This document shows, piece after piece, positions 52,504-61,380 of a DNA stretch of 64,000 nt. How positions within the stretch are numbered: the first letter of the stretch is position 1; each line of letters begins with the position of its first letter. Position numbers and translations under genes: made by a program. The notes beneath the pieces are model-generated. The model worked only from the letters and a program-made list of their open reading frames with translations, was not told where the DNA came from and did not search any database. The stretch lies in assembly GCA_040902105.1 (NCBI GenBank), contig JBBDXW010000034.1, positions 1 to 64,000 of the forward strand, given 5' to 3'. Origin of the DNA: IDS-8 sp040902105. Its GTDB lineage: Bacteria; Pseudomonadota; Gammaproteobacteria; Steroidobacterales; Woeseiaceae.

Positions 52504-54015
52504 TCATTGCGTCGACGGTGATTGCGTTTCCGGATAACGCATCTCGCTGCGAATGAGCCAGAGTTCTTTTTGCGGCCCTGCCAGGTAGGTCACCTTGCCG
52601 TGATCGTCAACCCACACGTCTTCTTCGCGGGGAAACGGCACTTTCTGCCCGTCCCATTCGGGGACCGCAGCAGTGGTGCGAAACTCGATCGACCAGAATT
52701 CGCGCGTACCCACAGGCTTGATCGCGAAGATTCCGTATCGTTCCGGCCAGTTGAACACGGTCCGCGCACCGACGCCGTGTACCCAGTTGCCCAGCGTGTG
52801 ACCGTAGATCAGCGCGTCGAAGCCTTCCTGTTTTGATCGACGTTCCACTATTTCCTTGACCTCGAACCCGGCTCGCCCCGGTTGCAGTTCCTCGATATAG
52901 ATTTCGGCTACCCGGTTCGATTGCCCGAACGCCTGGCGGAGCCCGGGCGGCGCTTCCGTTTCATCGGCGTGCAGCACATAGGCGAGGTGTTGCTGGTCCG
53001 TAACGAGGCCCATGAGTTTGACCCCGAAGTCGACGTGAATCAGATCGCCGGGCATGATGACCGGATTCAGGTGGTCACCCAATCCCTCCTTCTCGCCGCG
53101 CCGGTAAATCGTCAGGCTTGGCGGGAAGTTGAAGTCCAGGTGCTGCGATTTCCATTCATCGACGATCCAGCCCCAGACGTCCATGGTCCTGGTCTGTCCG
53201 GGCGTGATGACTTCGTTGGAGAAGGCCCGGAGCAGAATATTCCAGGTCCGCCAGCTCGCGTCCTTCTCGATTTCGAGTTCCGCGGGTGTGCGCGTGCCGA
53301 CATAATCGAACACCAGCGCTTCGGATGATACGAGCCGCAGCGACAATTCGTTGCCGATGGCTTCGATCAGGTAGTCTTCCAGCTCGGCCGTCAGGCCGTC
53401 AGCCATCGCGACCGTTCGCGAGCGATTAATGGCGATGTACTCGGGATCGGATTTCCTCACGTAGGTTCGGAGGTGAGGCGCCAGGCCTTCCTGTCCGTAG
53501 GTCACGATCCGGTCGAAGAAGGCGTGCATATGGCCGCTTTGATGCGTTCCGAAAATAACCTTCTCCAGCGGCTCATCGCCGCCCGGGTCGCGAAAGATGT
53601 ACGCGTTACGGTGACCGTACCAGCCGGAGATGCCGAGACCGCCGAACAGGTCGAGCAACGGGTCGGGATTGAACTCGCGGCTGAGAATTATCCACATGTC
53701 GATACTTTGGCGACGCATCGCTTCTCGCAGGTACAAGTCCATTTTTTCTTTCTTGACTGCCCATTCGTGGAGTTCGCGCTCGAGGGCGGAGCCACGGTGC
53801 TGCTTCGAGCTTGGGACAGTCTGCGCGGCTTGTGCGTCAGCAGCGTGCAGCTCACCCAGAGACATGACGACAACCAGCGCGGCCAGACGCAGGGATAGCC
53901 GCGCGCAGCGGCCAGCAAAAGATGCAGTGGAAGTCAGGAGATTATCCTCAAGGCTCGAGAGGTGACGGACGCCCGGATCAGATGCGTCGTTTGACGGCAA
54001 ACTCGGCGATCGCAA
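52504..54015 (-). CDS. M24 family metallopeptidase (Xaa-Pro peptidase-like), exported
   Basis: 503 residues as read from 54015, but the first 38 bases overlap ispB, and the signal-like segment (LSLRLAALVVVMSLGELHAA) starts about 40 residues in, so the real start is probably further in. The creatinase/aminopeptidase-P-type N-domain is followed by the pita-bread fold: LIHVDFGVKLMGLVTDQQHL with two metal-binding Asp-type positions, IYGHTLGNWVHGVG with His, and EFWSIEFRTTAAVPEWDG with Glu. It likely cleaves Xaa-Pro bonds. The last metal Glu is not obvious to me. Lies directly after ispB on the same strand. Confidence 0.83.
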   Translation of the reverse strand: MRSPSLPSNDASDPGVRHLSSLEDNLLTSTASFAGRCARLSLRLAALVVVMSLGELHAADAQAAQTVPSSKQHRGSALERELHEWAVKKEKMDLYLREAMRRQSIDMWIILSREFNPDPLLDLFGGLGISGWYGHRNAYIFRDPGGDEPLEKVIFGTHQSGHMHAFFDRIVTYGQEGLAPHLRTYVRKSDPEYIAINRSRTVAMADGLTAELEDYLIEAIGNELSLRLVSSEALVFDYVGTRTPAELEIEKDASWRTWNILLRAFSNEVITPGQTRTMDVWGWIVDEWKSQHLDFNFPPSLTIYRRGEKEGLGDHLNPVIMPGDLIHVDFGVKLMGLVTDQQHLAYVLHADETEAPPGLRQAFGQSNRVAEIYIEELQPGRAGFEVKEIVERRSKQEGFDALIYGHTLGNWVHGVGARTVFNWPERYGIFAIKPVGTREFWSIEFRTTAAVPEWDGQKVPFPREEDVWVDDHGKVTYLAGPQKELWLIRSEMRYPETQSPSTQ

Positions 54016-54976
54016 TCATCGCCTGTTTGTAGACCGAATCCGGGATCGCCGTCAGCGAGTCGATGGCAAGATCCGCGGCTTCCTGCGCGCGCGAAGACGT
54101 GTATTCGAGCGCGCCGGTCGATTCGATAACAGACTGGATATCGCCCAGTTTACACAGACCGTCGGACTCAATGGCGGCGCGAATCATTCTGCGCTCGCTG
54201 TCTGTACCGTTCTCCATTGCGTAGATGAGGGGGAGGGTGGTCTTTCCCTCTGCCAGATCGTCACCGAGATTCTTTCCGAGTTCGTCGGGCAGGGCACCGT
54301 AATCGAGAGCGTCGTCTATGAGCTGAAACGCGGTGCCGAGGTTTTGCCCGTAACAGACCATCGCCTGTTCGTCTCGCGGATCGCGATCGGCGAGCACTGC
54401 GGCGATCTGGGCGCCGGCTTCGAACAGCCGGGCAGTCTTGCGGTAGATTACCTGCCGATAGCTTTCTTCGCTGATATCCGGATCGCGCACGTTCATGAGT
54501 TGCATGACTTCGCCGGCCGCAATCGTGTTGGTCGCGTCCGCGAGAATCTGCATGACGCGCATGCGTCCGACGCCGACCATCATCTGAAATGCGCGCGAGT
54601 ACAGAAAATCGCCGACAAGGACGCTGGCCTGATTGCCGAACACGGTGTTGGCCGTGTCCCGCCCGCGGCGCCTGGCAGAAGAATCGACGACGTCGTCGTG
54701 CAGAAGGGTCGCCGTGTGAATGAACTCGATGATCGCCGCGCAATGAATATGACGCCGGCCGGTGTAGCCGAGCGCGCGTGCGGCGAGCAGCACAATCAGC
54801 GGACGCAGTCGCTTGCCGCCGCTCGTTACGATGTATTCCGATACCTGCGAGACGAGCGCCACATCGCTTTTGAGACTTTCGCGGATCAGGTTGTCGACGG
54901 CACGCATGTCGGCCACGGCCAACTGATTGACGTCCTCGAGGGCGAGCGTTTGTGGTGTCTTTTCGGCAAGTTGCAT
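53978..54976 (-). CDS. ispB: Octaprenyl (polyprenyl) diphosphate synthase
   Basis: 332 residues from ATG 54976 (a TTG further upstream would add 23 residues without family match). Both aspartate-rich motifs of trans-prenyltransferases are seen: LLHDDVVDSSARRRG (first, D-D-x-x-D at residues 94-98) and FQLIDDALDYGA (second), with GGKRLRPLIVLL and IYRKTARLFEAGAQIA between. Makes the side chain of ubiquinone or menaquinone. It is divergent from rplU, the standard gammaproteobacterial arrangement (ispB | rplU-rpmA). Confidence 0.95.
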   Translation of the reverse strand: MQLAEKTPQTLALEDVNQLAVADMRAVDNLIRESLKSDVALVSQVSEYIVTSGGKRLRPLIVLLAARALGYTGRRHIHCAAIIEFIHTATLLHDDVVDSSARRRGRDTANTVFGNQASVLVGDFLYSRAFQMMVGVGRMRVMQILADATNTIAAGEVMQLMNVRDPDISEESYRQVIYRKTARLFEAGAQIAAVLADRDPRDEQAMVCYGQNLGTAFQLIDDALDYGALPDELGKNLGDDLAEGKTTLPLIYAMENGTDSERRMIRAAIESDGLCKLGDIQSVIESTGALEYTSSRAQEAADLAIDSLTAIPDSVYKQAMIAIAEFAVKRRI

Positions 54977-55236
54977 GTGCCTGCGATAATGCCTGAATCG
55001 CCGTTCATTGGCGACCGCGCCGGGGCGCACAATGTGCAATGCCAAGCTATTGAAATGAGTTGAGATTTTTAACCTCCATTCGTTGACCCGGAGCGCCCGA
55101 ATCTATAAAATTCCCGCTCTTTTGTGGCGGCAGGCTTTTGCAGCGCCGGTTCCCCCGGCACCAAACGTCCGCAAAATTCTCTTGATTCTCAGCAGGTTGC
55201 GTTACGTACGCGGCCTTTTTACTGGAGCGCATTACG

Positions 55237-55779
55237 ATGTACGCGGTTTTTCGTGCCGGCGGTAAGCAATACCGCGCGAGCAAAGGCGAACGTCTCAAAC
55301 TGGAAAAGTTCGCAGCAGACGAAGGCGCGAACGTCGAATTCGACCAGGTCTTGCTGATCGGTGAGGGCAAGGACGTCAAGGTCGGCAGCCCGCTGGTGGA
55401 CGGCAGCACCGTCAGCGCCAAGGTGTTGCGGCAGGGCAAGAGCGGCAAGGTCAGCGTGACCAAGTTCCGCCGCCGGCAGAACTATCTGCGGCAGCACACG
55501 CACCGGCAGTGGTTCACTGAAGTCGAGATCACAGGCATAAGCGGCGCCGGCGAGTCGACCGGTGATTCTGTGGAAGCAAAGACGGGCGAAAAGTCGGCGG
55601 CCGGCAAGTCGAGCTCGAAGAAAACGTCCGGCAAGAAGGCCACCGGCAAAAAGACCGCAAAGAAAACAGCGACGAAGAAAGCGTCGGACGCATCGTCGAG
55701 CATGAAAACAGACGCGAAAAGCACATTGAACAAGGGCACGTCGAAAAAGAAGAGGGCAAAGAAGAAGGACTCAGGCTAG
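55237..55779 (+). CDS. rplU: 50S ribosomal protein L21 with a long basic C-terminal tail
   Basis: 180 residues. Residues 1-103 are ordinary L21: MYAVFRAGGKQYRASKGERL, VEFDQVLLIGEGKDVKVGSP, VTKFRRRQNYLRQHTHRQWF and TEVEITGI. The tail of about 75 residues is almost only Lys, Ala, Ser, Thr, Gly and Asp (KTSGKKATGKKTAKKTATKK), a histone-H1-like or Pro-less disordered extension not found in Escherichia coli L21. It is in frame without a stop and has the same codon quality as the rest. The tail may bind rRNA or nucleic acid. First gene of rplU-rpmA-obgE. Confidence 0.95.
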   Translation: MYAVFRAGGKQYRASKGERLKLEKFAADEGANVEFDQVLLIGEGKDVKVGSPLVDGSTVSAKVLRQGKSGKVSVTKFRRRQNYLRQHTHRQWFTEVEITGISGAGESTGDSVEAKTGEKSAAGKSSSKKTSGKKATGKKTAKKTATKKASDASSSMKTDAKSTLNKGTSKKKRAKKKDSG

Positions 55780-55788
55780 ATAGAAACG

Positions 55789-55880
55789 CTGTAGGAGCCC
55801 GCCATTGCGGGCGACCTGCGGTACGATCAACGCCAGGCAGAGTCGCCCNNNNNNNNNNCCGCAATGGCGGGCTCCTACAG
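55789..55880. repeat. REP-like inverted pair with an assembly gap between
   Basis: CTGTAGGAGCCCGCCATTGC then GGGCGAC at 55789-55815, and the inverse CCGCAATGGCGGGCTCCTAC then AG at 55859-55880. The 10 N bases (55849-55858) fall at the start of the second unit, so the gap size is likely a placeholder. Similar units recur at 60604-60693. They form the two-arm structure typical of bacterial REP doublets in intergenic DNA. Confidence 0.75.
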
Positions 55881-55933
55881 GAATCGGTTCGATGGATTAA
55901 ACATCGAACCCGGGAAATACAAGGTGAAACAAA

Positions 55934-56191
55934 GTGGCACACAAGAAAGCAGGCGGTAGCAGCAAGAACGGTCGCGATTCGGAGTCGAAGCGCCTCGGCG
56001 TGAAAGTCTTCGGCGGGCAGACGGTGGTTGCGGGCAATATCATCGTTCGTCAGCGCGGCACCCGCGTGCACCCGGGGGTAAACGTCGGCATAGGCCGTGA
56101 CCACACGCTTTTTGCGAAGAGCAATGGCCTGGTCAGGTTCGAGAAAAAGGGGCCGAAGAATCGTCAGTACGTGAGTGTCGACGCGGGCTGA
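55934..56191 (+). CDS. rpmA: 50S ribosomal protein L27
   Basis: 85 residues from GTG 55934. MAHKKAGGSSKNGRDSESKR, then LGVKVFGGQTVVAGNIIVRQ and RGTRVHPGVNVGIGRDHTLF: a complete, normal L27 whose N-terminus reaches the peptidyl-transferase centre. Standard partner of rplU, here separated from it by the REP pair. Confidence 0.97.
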   Translation: MAHKKAGGSSKNGRDSESKRLGVKVFGGQTVVAGNIIVRQRGTRVHPGVNVGIGRDHTLFAKSNGLVRFEKKGPKNRQYVSVDAG

Positions 56192-56214
56192 ACCCGACCC
56201 GTAACCGTATGAGC

Positions 56215-56243
56215 AAAAGCCCCGCGCCCGCGGGGCTTTTTTG
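56215..56243 (+). terminator. Rho-independent terminator after rpmA
   Basis: AAAAGCCCCGCG pairs with CGCGGGGCTTTT around a CC-rich loop, followed by TT. It separates the ribosomal protein genes from obgE, which begins about 30 bases later. Confidence 0.85.
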
Positions 56244-56270
56244 TATGTGCAAGCGTATAGACTTTCCGCC

Positions 56271-57305
56271 ATGAAATTCGTCGATGAAGCGACTATCAGC
56301 GTGCAGGCAGGCAACGGCGGCCCCGGTGCCTTGAGTTTCCGTCGCGAAAAATACATCGAGAGGGGCGGACCGGATGGCGGCGACGGCGGCCGCGGCGGCA
56401 GCGTGTATCTCGTCGCCAGAGCCGGCCTCAACACACTCGCGGATTTTCGGGTCGCCAGGAAGCACCGGGCGTCAAGCGGCCAGCCCGGCGCCGGCCGGAA
56501 CAAGAGCGGAAAATCGGGCGACGACCTCGACGTGCAGGTGCCCTGCGGCACCGTAGTGCACGACGTCGACACCGGTGAATTGATCGGTGATCTGACCGAT
56601 GCCGGACAGCGGCTGAAAGTGGCGGAGGGCGGCCGCGGCGGCCTCGGCAATACGCATTTCAAGAGCAGCGTCAACCGGGCGCCGCGGAAGACTACGCCAG
56701 GAACAGACGGTGAAGCGAGGCACCTTAAACTTGAACTCAAACTGCTCGCCGACGCAGGACTGGTCGGATTGCCGAACGCGGGTAAATCGACGTTAATCCG
56801 TGCGATGTCGGCGGCGCGCCCGAAAGTCGCCGCATACCCGTTCACGACCCTGCACCCGCACCTGGGCGTCGTCTCGGTAGGCCCGTTGCAAAGCTTCGTC
56901 ATAGCGGATATTCCCGGCCTGATCGAGGGCGCGGCCGAGGGTGCAGGACTCGGCGTTCAGTTTCTCAGGCACCTCGAGCGGACGCGGCTGTTGTTGCACG
57001 TGATCGATGTGGCGCCGCTGGACTCGGACAAGCGGCCGTCCGATCAGGTCGAAGCCATCGAACGAGAACTGACGAAGTTCTCGAACGAACTTGCCGCGAA
57101 ACCGCGGTGGCTCGTGTTGAACAAGGTGGATCTGCTCGCCGTGGAGGAATTACACGAAGAACGGGAGCGCCTGCTGCAAGCATTGCATTGGACGGGGCCG
57201 GTTTACGAGGTCAGCGCCGCGACCGGAGTCGGCACCGGAAAACTGGCGCAAGCGGTGATGCGCGAGCTCACGGCGATGCAGGAACGGGCGGGGGAAACAT
57301 CGTAG
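56271..57305 (+). CDS. obgE: Obg-family GTPase
   Basis: 344 residues from ATG 56271 (MKFVDEATISVQAG). The Gly-rich Obg fold (GNGGPGALSFRREKYIERGG, PDGGDGGRGGSVYLVA) covers residues 1-158. The G domain shows G1 VGLPNAGKSTLIRAMS, G2-G3 region PHLGVVSVGPLQSFVIADIP-G, G4 LVLNKVDLL, and G5 near VYEVSAATGVG. Ribosome assembly and stress-control GTPase. The C-terminal OCT domain is lacking, as in many proteobacteria. Confidence 0.96.
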   Translation: MKFVDEATISVQAGNGGPGALSFRREKYIERGGPDGGDGGRGGSVYLVARAGLNTLADFRVARKHRASSGQPGAGRNKSGKSGDDLDVQVPCGTVVHDVDTGELIGDLTDAGQRLKVAEGGRGGLGNTHFKSSVNRAPRKTTPGTDGEARHLKLELKLLADAGLVGLPNAGKSTLIRAMSAARPKVAAYPFTTLHPHLGVVSVGPLQSFVIADIPGLIEGAAEGAGLGVQFLRHLERTRLLLHVIDVAPLDSDKRPSDQVEAIERELTKFSNELAAKPRWLVLNKVDLLAVEELHEERERLLQALHWTGPVYEVSAATGVGTGKLAQAVMRELTAMQERAGETS

Positions 57306-57345
57306 GGGTGGCGACTTCCGGCCGCGGTACCCACCACGGGTTCGG

Positions 57346-57612
57346 TCAGGCGGCGAGTGCCTTCACCATCTTGTTCAGGCGGGACTTGTGACGGGCAGCC
57401 TTGTTGCGGTTGATGATGCGTTTGTTGATCATGCTGTCGATCACCGGCACGGCTGCGCTGTACGCCTGCGTCGCAGCGGCTTTGTCGCCTTTTTCGACTG
57501 CCTTGATGACGTTCTTGATGAGTGTGCGCATTTTCGAACGCAGGCCCATATTGTGAAGCCTGGACTTCTCCTGTTGTCGTGCGCGTTTCTTGGCTGATTT
57601 GATATTTGCCAC
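57346..57612 (-). CDS. rpsT: 30S ribosomal protein S20
   Basis: 88 residues from GTG 57612 (VANIKSAKKRARQQEKSRLH), which is the normal S20 start; a longer frame to 57660 is not coding. Helical, Lys/Ala/Arg-rich, ends HKSRLNKMVKALAA. Convergent with obgE and divergent from murJ, the usual gammaproteobacterial order. Confidence 0.96.
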   Translation of the reverse strand: MANIKSAKKRARQQEKSRLHNMGLRSKMRTLIKNVIKAVEKGDKAAATQAYSAAVPVIDSMINKRIINRNKAARHKSRLNKMVKALAA

Positions 57613-57825
57613 TGCTGAATTCCGTTGCTCGGGTCGTGTGCGGGATGGCGAAAGCGGCATCCCGGCTCAAAGAGCCGCGTATTATTGTTTTCCCGCTGTC
57701 GATTGTCAACGTTGCGACGGCCGCAGCGAGAGCCGCCAGGGCAGCGTGAGCGGCACGGCTAAATGTCTGATTTCTCGCTGCATTTTGCGCTAGACTAGCG
57801 ACCCAAAGCAGCCCTGATCGCACCC

Positions 57826-59466
57826 ATGTCAAATTCCGAGCGCCCCGACGGCGCATCACCGGCCGCAGCCGACTTGCCCACCGAGCGGCCTGTTCACCAG
57901 CTGTCCGGGCGGCGCCTGCTCAAGTCGACGTCGGTCGTCAGCGGCATGACCCTGGTGTCGCGAATTCTCGGCCTGGTGCGGGACGTCGTATTCGCGCGTT
58001 ACTTCGGCGCGACGATTGTGATGGACGCATTCATCGTCGCGAACCGCATTCCCAATATGCTGCGGCGATTTTTCGCCGAGGGCGCGTTCTCGCAAGGCTT
58101 CGTTCCGGTCATGGCGCAATACCGGGAGAAGAACGATCACCTGCAGGCGCGAATGCTGGTCGACGCCGTGGCCGGGACCCTCGGGCTGGTGCTTTTTGTA
58201 ATCACGCTCATTGGCGTCATTGCGGCGCCCATGCTGGTATTGATTGTCGCCCCCGGTTTCATCGGTGACGACGGCCGTTTCGACCTGGCGACGGCGATGA
58301 CGCGATTCACTTTTCCCTACCTGTTCTTCGTTTCGCTGACCGCATTCGCGGGTGGACTTCTCAACACCTACGGCAAGTTCGGCGCGCCCGCATTCACGCC
58401 CGTCATCCTGAATGTCGTGTTGATCCTGAGTGCGATGTGGCTGTCGCCGCGCATGGCGGAACCGGGCATGGCGCTGGCGTACGGGGTCCTCATCGCGGGC
58501 ATTGCCCAGCTGCTTTTCCAGATTCCCTTCCTCGCGAAGATTCACGCCATTCCGAGGCCGCGCTGGCGTCCGCAGCACGAAGGCGTACGCCGTATCGGCA
58601 AACTCATGCTGCCGGCCATTTTCGGTTCATCGGTTGCACAGGTTAACGTGCTGATCGGTGGCGTTATCGCATCGATGCTTGGAGTCGGCAAGATCAGCCT
58701 GCTTTATTACTCCGATCGTCTGATGGAGTTTCCGCTGGGGCTGTTCGGTATCGCGCTCGCAACCGTGACCCTGCCGCATCTCTCGCGCCAGCACGCAACT
58801 GCATCGACAAGGGAATTTTCCCGCACGGTCGACTGGTCCATGAAGCTGGTATTCCTGATCGCGACGCCCGCGGCGGTTGGTCTCGTCGTGCTCGCGGAGC
58901 CACTCGTTGCGACGATTTTTTATGGTGGCGAATTTACCGAACTCGATGTGCAGATGACGGCGCTGAGCCTGCAGGCGTTTTCGCTGGGGCTCATCGGATT
59001 TTCACTGGTCAAGATCCTGGCTCCTGCCTACTTCGCGCGCGAGGACACGAAAACACCGGTAAAAGTCGGGCTCATCGCGCTGGTCGTCAACTTTGTACTG
59101 AGCGTTGTCCTGGCTTATACGCTGACGAAAGCAGGTTATGCCGGTACACATGCCGGACTGGCGCTGGCGACCTCCGTTGCGGCGATCGTCAACGCCTGGC
59201 TGCTCTGGCGCGGCTTGCGGCGCGACGGCGTAGTGGGAGTCACGGACGGGTGGGCGGCACTCCTTGCTCGATTTCTTGTTGCCAACGCCGCGATGACGAT
59301 TTGCCTGGTGCAACTCGCGCGTCCGCTCGGCTGGTGGCTGGAAACGAGCCTCATGAATCGCTCGCTGTGGTTGTGCCTGACGGTCGCTGTGGGTGCAGTT
59401 GTTTATTTTGTCGCGCTCCTGGCCCTCGGTGTGCGGCCGGCAACGCTGCGATTGAAGTCGGACTGA
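57826..59466 (+). CDS. murJ: Lipid II flippase MurJ
   Basis: 546 residues, about 14 membrane segments. Signature start LLKSTSVVSGMTLVSRILGL, then VRDVVFARYFGATIVMDAFI and RIPNMLRRFFAEGAFSQGFV-PV. It flips lipid II across the inner membrane for peptidoglycan synthesis. The 25 residues before the first helix are longer than in E. coli. Followed by ribF after 180 bases. Confidence 0.96.
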   Translation: MSNSERPDGASPAAADLPTERPVHQLSGRRLLKSTSVVSGMTLVSRILGLVRDVVFARYFGATIVMDAFIVANRIPNMLRRFFAEGAFSQGFVPVMAQYREKNDHLQARMLVDAVAGTLGLVLFVITLIGVIAAPMLVLIVAPGFIGDDGRFDLATAMTRFTFPYLFFVSLTAFAGGLLNTYGKFGAPAFTPVILNVVLILSAMWLSPRMAEPGMALAYGVLIAGIAQLLFQIPFLAKIHAIPRPRWRPQHEGVRRIGKLMLPAIFGSSVAQVNVLIGGVIASMLGVGKISLLYYSDRLMEFPLGLFGIALATVTLPHLSRQHATASTREFSRTVDWSMKLVFLIATPAAVGLVVLAEPLVATIFYGGEFTELDVQMTALSLQAFSLGLIGFSLVKILAPAYFAREDTKTPVKVGLIALVVNFVLSVVLAYTLTKAGYAGTHAGLALATSVAAIVNAWLLWRGLRRDGVVGVTDGWAALLARFLVANAAMTICLVQLARPLGWWLETSLMNRSLWLCLTVAVGAVVYFVALLALGVRPATLRLKSD

Positions 59467-59645
59467 GTGTTAGCCGCGCCTTGCCAGCCACGAAAAGTCG
59501 CTCGCGAGAATGGTCGATTATTTACGACGGGGTGCACTAGCGCCCGGCGACAGAACCGCACGTACATCAGTACAATAGGTCGCATATGACTCATCACGCC
59601 GGCAGACCGGTCGTTGTCCTGCAAAGCAGTCAGGTTTGAATTGAA

Positions 59646-60578
59646 GTGTATCTAGTTCGTGCGGCCGCCTGTTTTCCTTTCGATCGCGTCGCTGGCGGCA
59701 GTGTTGCTACGATCGGCGCATATGACGGGTTGCATTCAGGCCATCGGCGATTGCTGGAATCGGTGCTGCAGACGTCCCGTGAAGAAGGTATACCATCGGT
59801 CGTCATGAGCTTCGAACCTACACCGAAAGAGTTTTTTGCCCCGTCAAGCCCGCCGGCGCGACTCATGCGCTTTCGTGAAAAATTCGAGATGCTTGCGCAG
59901 GCAGGCGTCGAGATCTTTTTTTGTCCGCGCTTCGATGACCGCATGCGCAGCATGTCGCCGGCGACGTTCATCCGGCAGCTTTTGGTCCATGCGATGAATG
60001 TCCGGCAGCTCGTGATCGGCGACGATTTCTGTTTTGCCGAAGGCGGCCGCGGCACCGTGGAGCACTTGCGGTGCGCCGGCAAAGCGCTGGATTTTGCGGT
60101 GAGGCAGGTTCCGAGCGTCGTTATCGGGGGCGAACGCGTGAGCAGCACCGCGATCCGCAAGGCGCTGTGGGCTGGTGAACTTGACCGTGCGGCTCGGCTG
60201 CTCGGGCGGCATTACAGCATGTCGGGAACCGTGATCCGCGGCGACCGGCTCGGCCGCGCCCTCGGATATCCGACGGCGAACGTCAATCTGCGGCGACGGC
60301 AGAGCCCCGTCATGGGGATATTCGCCGCTCGCGTACGCGGCCTCGGCCGCGAACCGCTCGATGCCGTGGCGAGCGTCGGCACGCGGCCTACCTTCGGCGG
60401 CATCAAACCCCTTCTCGAGGTGCATATCTTCGATTTTGACGAGGATATCTACGGCGCCTATATTCACGTGGATTTCATCGCCCGGCTGCGCAGCGAGGAA
60501 AAGTTCGGCGGGGCGAGGGAATTGATCGAGCAGATGCACCGCGACACGGCGCGGGCGAAAGAGATACTTGCGGCGTAG
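59646..60578 (+). CDS. ribF: Bifunctional riboflavin kinase / FAD synthetase
   Basis: 310 residues from GTG 59646. FMN adenylyltransferase motifs: ATIGAYDGLHSGHRRLL (G-x-x-D-G-x-H-x-G-H), LVIGDDFCFAEGGRG and GGERVSSTAIRKALWAGEL. Riboflavin kinase part: GDRLGRALGYPTANVNLRR and LLEVHIFDFDEDIYGAYIHV. Makes FMN and FAD. The second residue of the first motif is Ala-Tyr rather than the more common Asn-Phe (G-N-F-D), a mild variation. Confidence 0.96.
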   Translation: MYLVRAAACFPFDRVAGGSVATIGAYDGLHSGHRRLLESVLQTSREEGIPSVVMSFEPTPKEFFAPSSPPARLMRFREKFEMLAQAGVEIFFCPRFDDRMRSMSPATFIRQLLVHAMNVRQLVIGDDFCFAEGGRGTVEHLRCAGKALDFAVRQVPSVVIGGERVSSTAIRKALWAGELDRAARLLGRHYSMSGTVIRGDRLGRALGYPTANVNLRRRQSPVMGIFAARVRGLGREPLDAVASVGTRPTFGGIKPLLEVHIFDFDEDIYGAYIHVDFIARLRSEEKFGGARELIEQMHRDTARAKEILAA

Positions 60579-60603
60579 GTCGTTGCGCGTTGGCGCCCGG
60601 AGG

Positions 60604-60693
60604 GTCGCCCGCAATGGCGGGCTCCTACAGGGCGCGAATCAACCCGATTGGCAAGACAAGGACGCGCTGTAGGAGCCGGCCATCGCGGGCGAT
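60604..60693. repeat. REP-like inverted pair between ribF and lspA
   Basis: TCGCCCGCAATGGCGGGCTC then CTACAGG (60604-60631) and the inverted unit CTGTAGGAGCCGGCCATCGC then GGGCGAT (60667-60693). Same family as the units at 55789-55880. This 90-base pair is all that lies where ileS usually stands. Confidence 0.75.
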
Positions 60694-60715
60694 ACCACAC
60701 GACTAAGGAAGCAAC

Positions 60716-61270
60716 TTGACGAGCAACAACACAAGCAACCCGGATAGTACGGACAACCGCAGGCCATTCACGATTTGCATCGCCGTATCGATGCTCGTTG
60801 TCGCCTTCGACCAGCTTACGAAATGGGCGATCCTCGCCTGGATGCCGCTTTACGACAAGGTTGCGATTACTTCATTCATCAACATTACGCACCAGCAGAA
60901 CCGCGGGGCTGCTTTCAGCTTTCTGGCCGATGCGTCCGGCTGGCAACGGTGGTTCTTTACGTCCCTCGCGCTGGCGGTGAGTGCCGCGATCGTGGTGTGG
61001 TTGTGGCGAATCAGGAGGGACGGGCATATCGTGCTTTCCGCCGGACTCGCTCTGGTCCTCGGAGGCGCGCTCGGCAACGTGATCGACCGCATCCGCTTCG
61101 GTCACGTGGTCGATTTTATTCAGGTGTTGATTGCCGGCTGGCCGTTTCCGTCTTTCAACGTGGCCGATTCGGCGATTACCGTCGGGGCGGTGTTGTTGAT
61201 TATTGACGCGCTGTTTTTTTCCGGAAGGGCGAAGCCGGTCGCTGAGGAGAGTTCGCCGTCAGGCAACTGA
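60716..61270 (+). CDS. lspA: Lipoprotein signal peptidase II
   Basis: 184 residues from TTG 60716 after GGAAGCAACT-type sequence. Four membrane helices. LspA signatures: QQNRGAAFSFL (N-x-G-x-A-F) and catalytic Asps in GNVIDRIRFGHVVDF and FPSFNVADSAITVG. Cleaves prolipoprotein signal peptides after lipid addition. No fkpB or ispH follows; convergent pilin genes come instead. Confidence 0.95.
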   Translation: MTSNNTSNPDSTDNRRPFTICIAVSMLVVAFDQLTKWAILAWMPLYDKVAITSFINITHQQNRGAAFSFLADASGWQRWFFTSLALAVSAAIVVWLWRIRRDGHIVLSAGLALVLGGALGNVIDRIRFGHVVDFIQVLIAGWPFPSFNVADSAITVGAVLLIIDALFFSGRAKPVAEESSPSGN

Positions 61271-61290
61271 CCACGTTTGAAATCGAACTG

Positions 61291-61354
61291 TGTTGGAGCC
61301 CGTGAAACGGTCTGACGGACATCGCGGAATCGCGCTTTTTGACGGGCTCCAACA
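61291..61354. terminator. Inverted repeat between convergent lspA and pilin genes
   Basis: TGTTGGAGCCCGT (61291-61303) and ACGGGCTCCAACA (61342-61354) are perfect complements around 38 bases. Placed in the convergent gap, it could end transcription from both sides; it also resembles the REP core (TGTAGGAGCCCG) and may be a diverged REP pair. Confidence 0.55.
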
Positions 61355-61380
61355 GGGCGCGAAGTGCGCTACGGCGTAAA

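Noticed and set aside
55529..56902. Minus-strand frame of 457 codons across rplU, rpmA and obgE
   Set aside because: It runs through the N gap and opposite three certain genes; composition is typical of antisense shadow.
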